Positions 14,289 to 14,465 of a stretch of 14,465 bases of DNA are shown in pieces. The DNA comes from Rickettsiales bacterium UBA1997 (GTDB taxonomy: Bacteria; Pseudomonadota; Alphaproteobacteria; Rickettsiales; UBA1997), in the NCBI GenBank assembly GCA_002335845.1, contig DDCV01000091.1, positions 1 to 14,465 on the forward strand. The letters are read 5' to 3'. A program made the position numbers and the translations under genes. Under the pieces are notes generated by a model, which saw nothing but the letters and a program-made list of their open reading frames with translations, was not told the DNA's origin and did no database searches. Positions within the stretch are counted from its first letter, which is position 1, and each line of letters starts with the position of its first letter.

Positions 14289-14465
14289 GGGGCTGTCGCA
14301 AAACCCAACTTCCTCTAAATTTCTTTCAAAAAAATATAAACTCACCAAATCGCAGTGAATTTCTCCAGAAATTCGCTATATTTTTATGAGTATTTTTGAT
14401 TTTTTGGGCTAATTGTCTGGTTTTTTGGTAATATTAGTGATTTTAGGTACAAATATCCCTTATTT
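14289..14465. mobile_element. Terminal region of a third insertion sequence (family unresolved, cut by window end)
   Basis: The IS3 gene breaks at about 14288, and GGGGCTGTCGCAAAACCC begins there. That kind of sequence is typical of terminal inverted repeats in DDE elements of IS5/IS1182-like groups; the family is a guess from memory. The rest has no coding frame on either strand. It contains AGTGAATTTCT/AGAAATTCGCT, an 11-bp inverted repeat with one T-G pair and a 2-nt spacer (14354-14377), followed by T-runs (14380-14418). This resembles a subterminal transcription terminator reading toward the window's right end. The transposase, if present, is beyond 14465. Confidence 0.55.
14354..14377 (+). 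terminator. Palindromic stem followed by T-rich tract inside the third IS end
   Basis: Near-perfect 11-bp stem centred on CC at 14365-14366, followed within a few bases by TATTTTTATGAG, ATTTTTG and ATTTTTTGGG. The arrangement fits a factor-independent terminator that would insulate the element from transcription entering across its end. The stem is AT-rich, so its strength is uncertain. Confidence 0.45.

Noticed and set aside
1..14465. CRISPR array, toxin-antitoxin, defence or biosynthetic system
   Set aside because: No spaced direct repeats were seen, and every substantial gene is accounted for by ribosomal, secretion, adenylate kinase, polymerase or transposase families.

Overview
This window is almost entirely the fused S10-spc-alpha ribosomal protein locus of an AT-rich bacterium, read left to right on the + strand. 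It is followed by a short cluster of decayed insertion sequences. The gene order points to an alphaproteobacterium: secY is followed by adk and rpsM, with no rpmJ between them, and rpoA follows rpsK directly with no rpsD. The strong AT bias, Lys/Asn/Ile-rich proteins, slightly trimmed ribosomal proteins and nested IS wreckage suggest a host-associated lineage (Rickettsiales- or Holosporales-like). That placement is inference; no rRNA or species marker is present.

Layout: 1-8255 holds the end of rplC, then rplD-rplW-rplB-rpsS-rplV-rpsC-rplP-rpmC-rpsQ-rplN-rplX-rplE-rpsN-rpsH-rplF-rplR-rpsE-rpmD-rplO. Genes are separated by 1-36 nt or overlap (rplD/rplW by 8 nt, rpsE/rpmD by 14 nt), so this is probably one transcription unit. 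A 208-nt gap with several inverted repeats (8256-8463) precedes secY, which overlaps adk by an ATGA. A 124-nt gap with two stem-loops (10398-10521) precedes rpsM-rpsK-rpoA-rplQ. A 10-bp perfect hairpin overlaps the rplQ stop codon, and rplS follows; rplS more usually sits with rpsP-rimM-trmD.

The proteins act together: both ribosomal subunits' early and late assembly proteins, the translocon pore SecY, adenylate kinase for the nucleotide pool, and the RNA polymerase alpha subunit.

From about 13400 to the end lie three nested mobile-element pieces. They are a frameshifted IS1595-family transposase, the 3' end of an IS3-family element on the - strand that cuts the first one off, and the terminal sequence of a third IS that cuts the IS3 gene off.

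I did not find a new defence system, CRISPR array, biosynthetic cluster or intact RNA gene. The more interesting points are the uncharacterised leader-like gaps, the scarcity of Shine-Dalgarno sequences, the position of rplS, and the IS nest.
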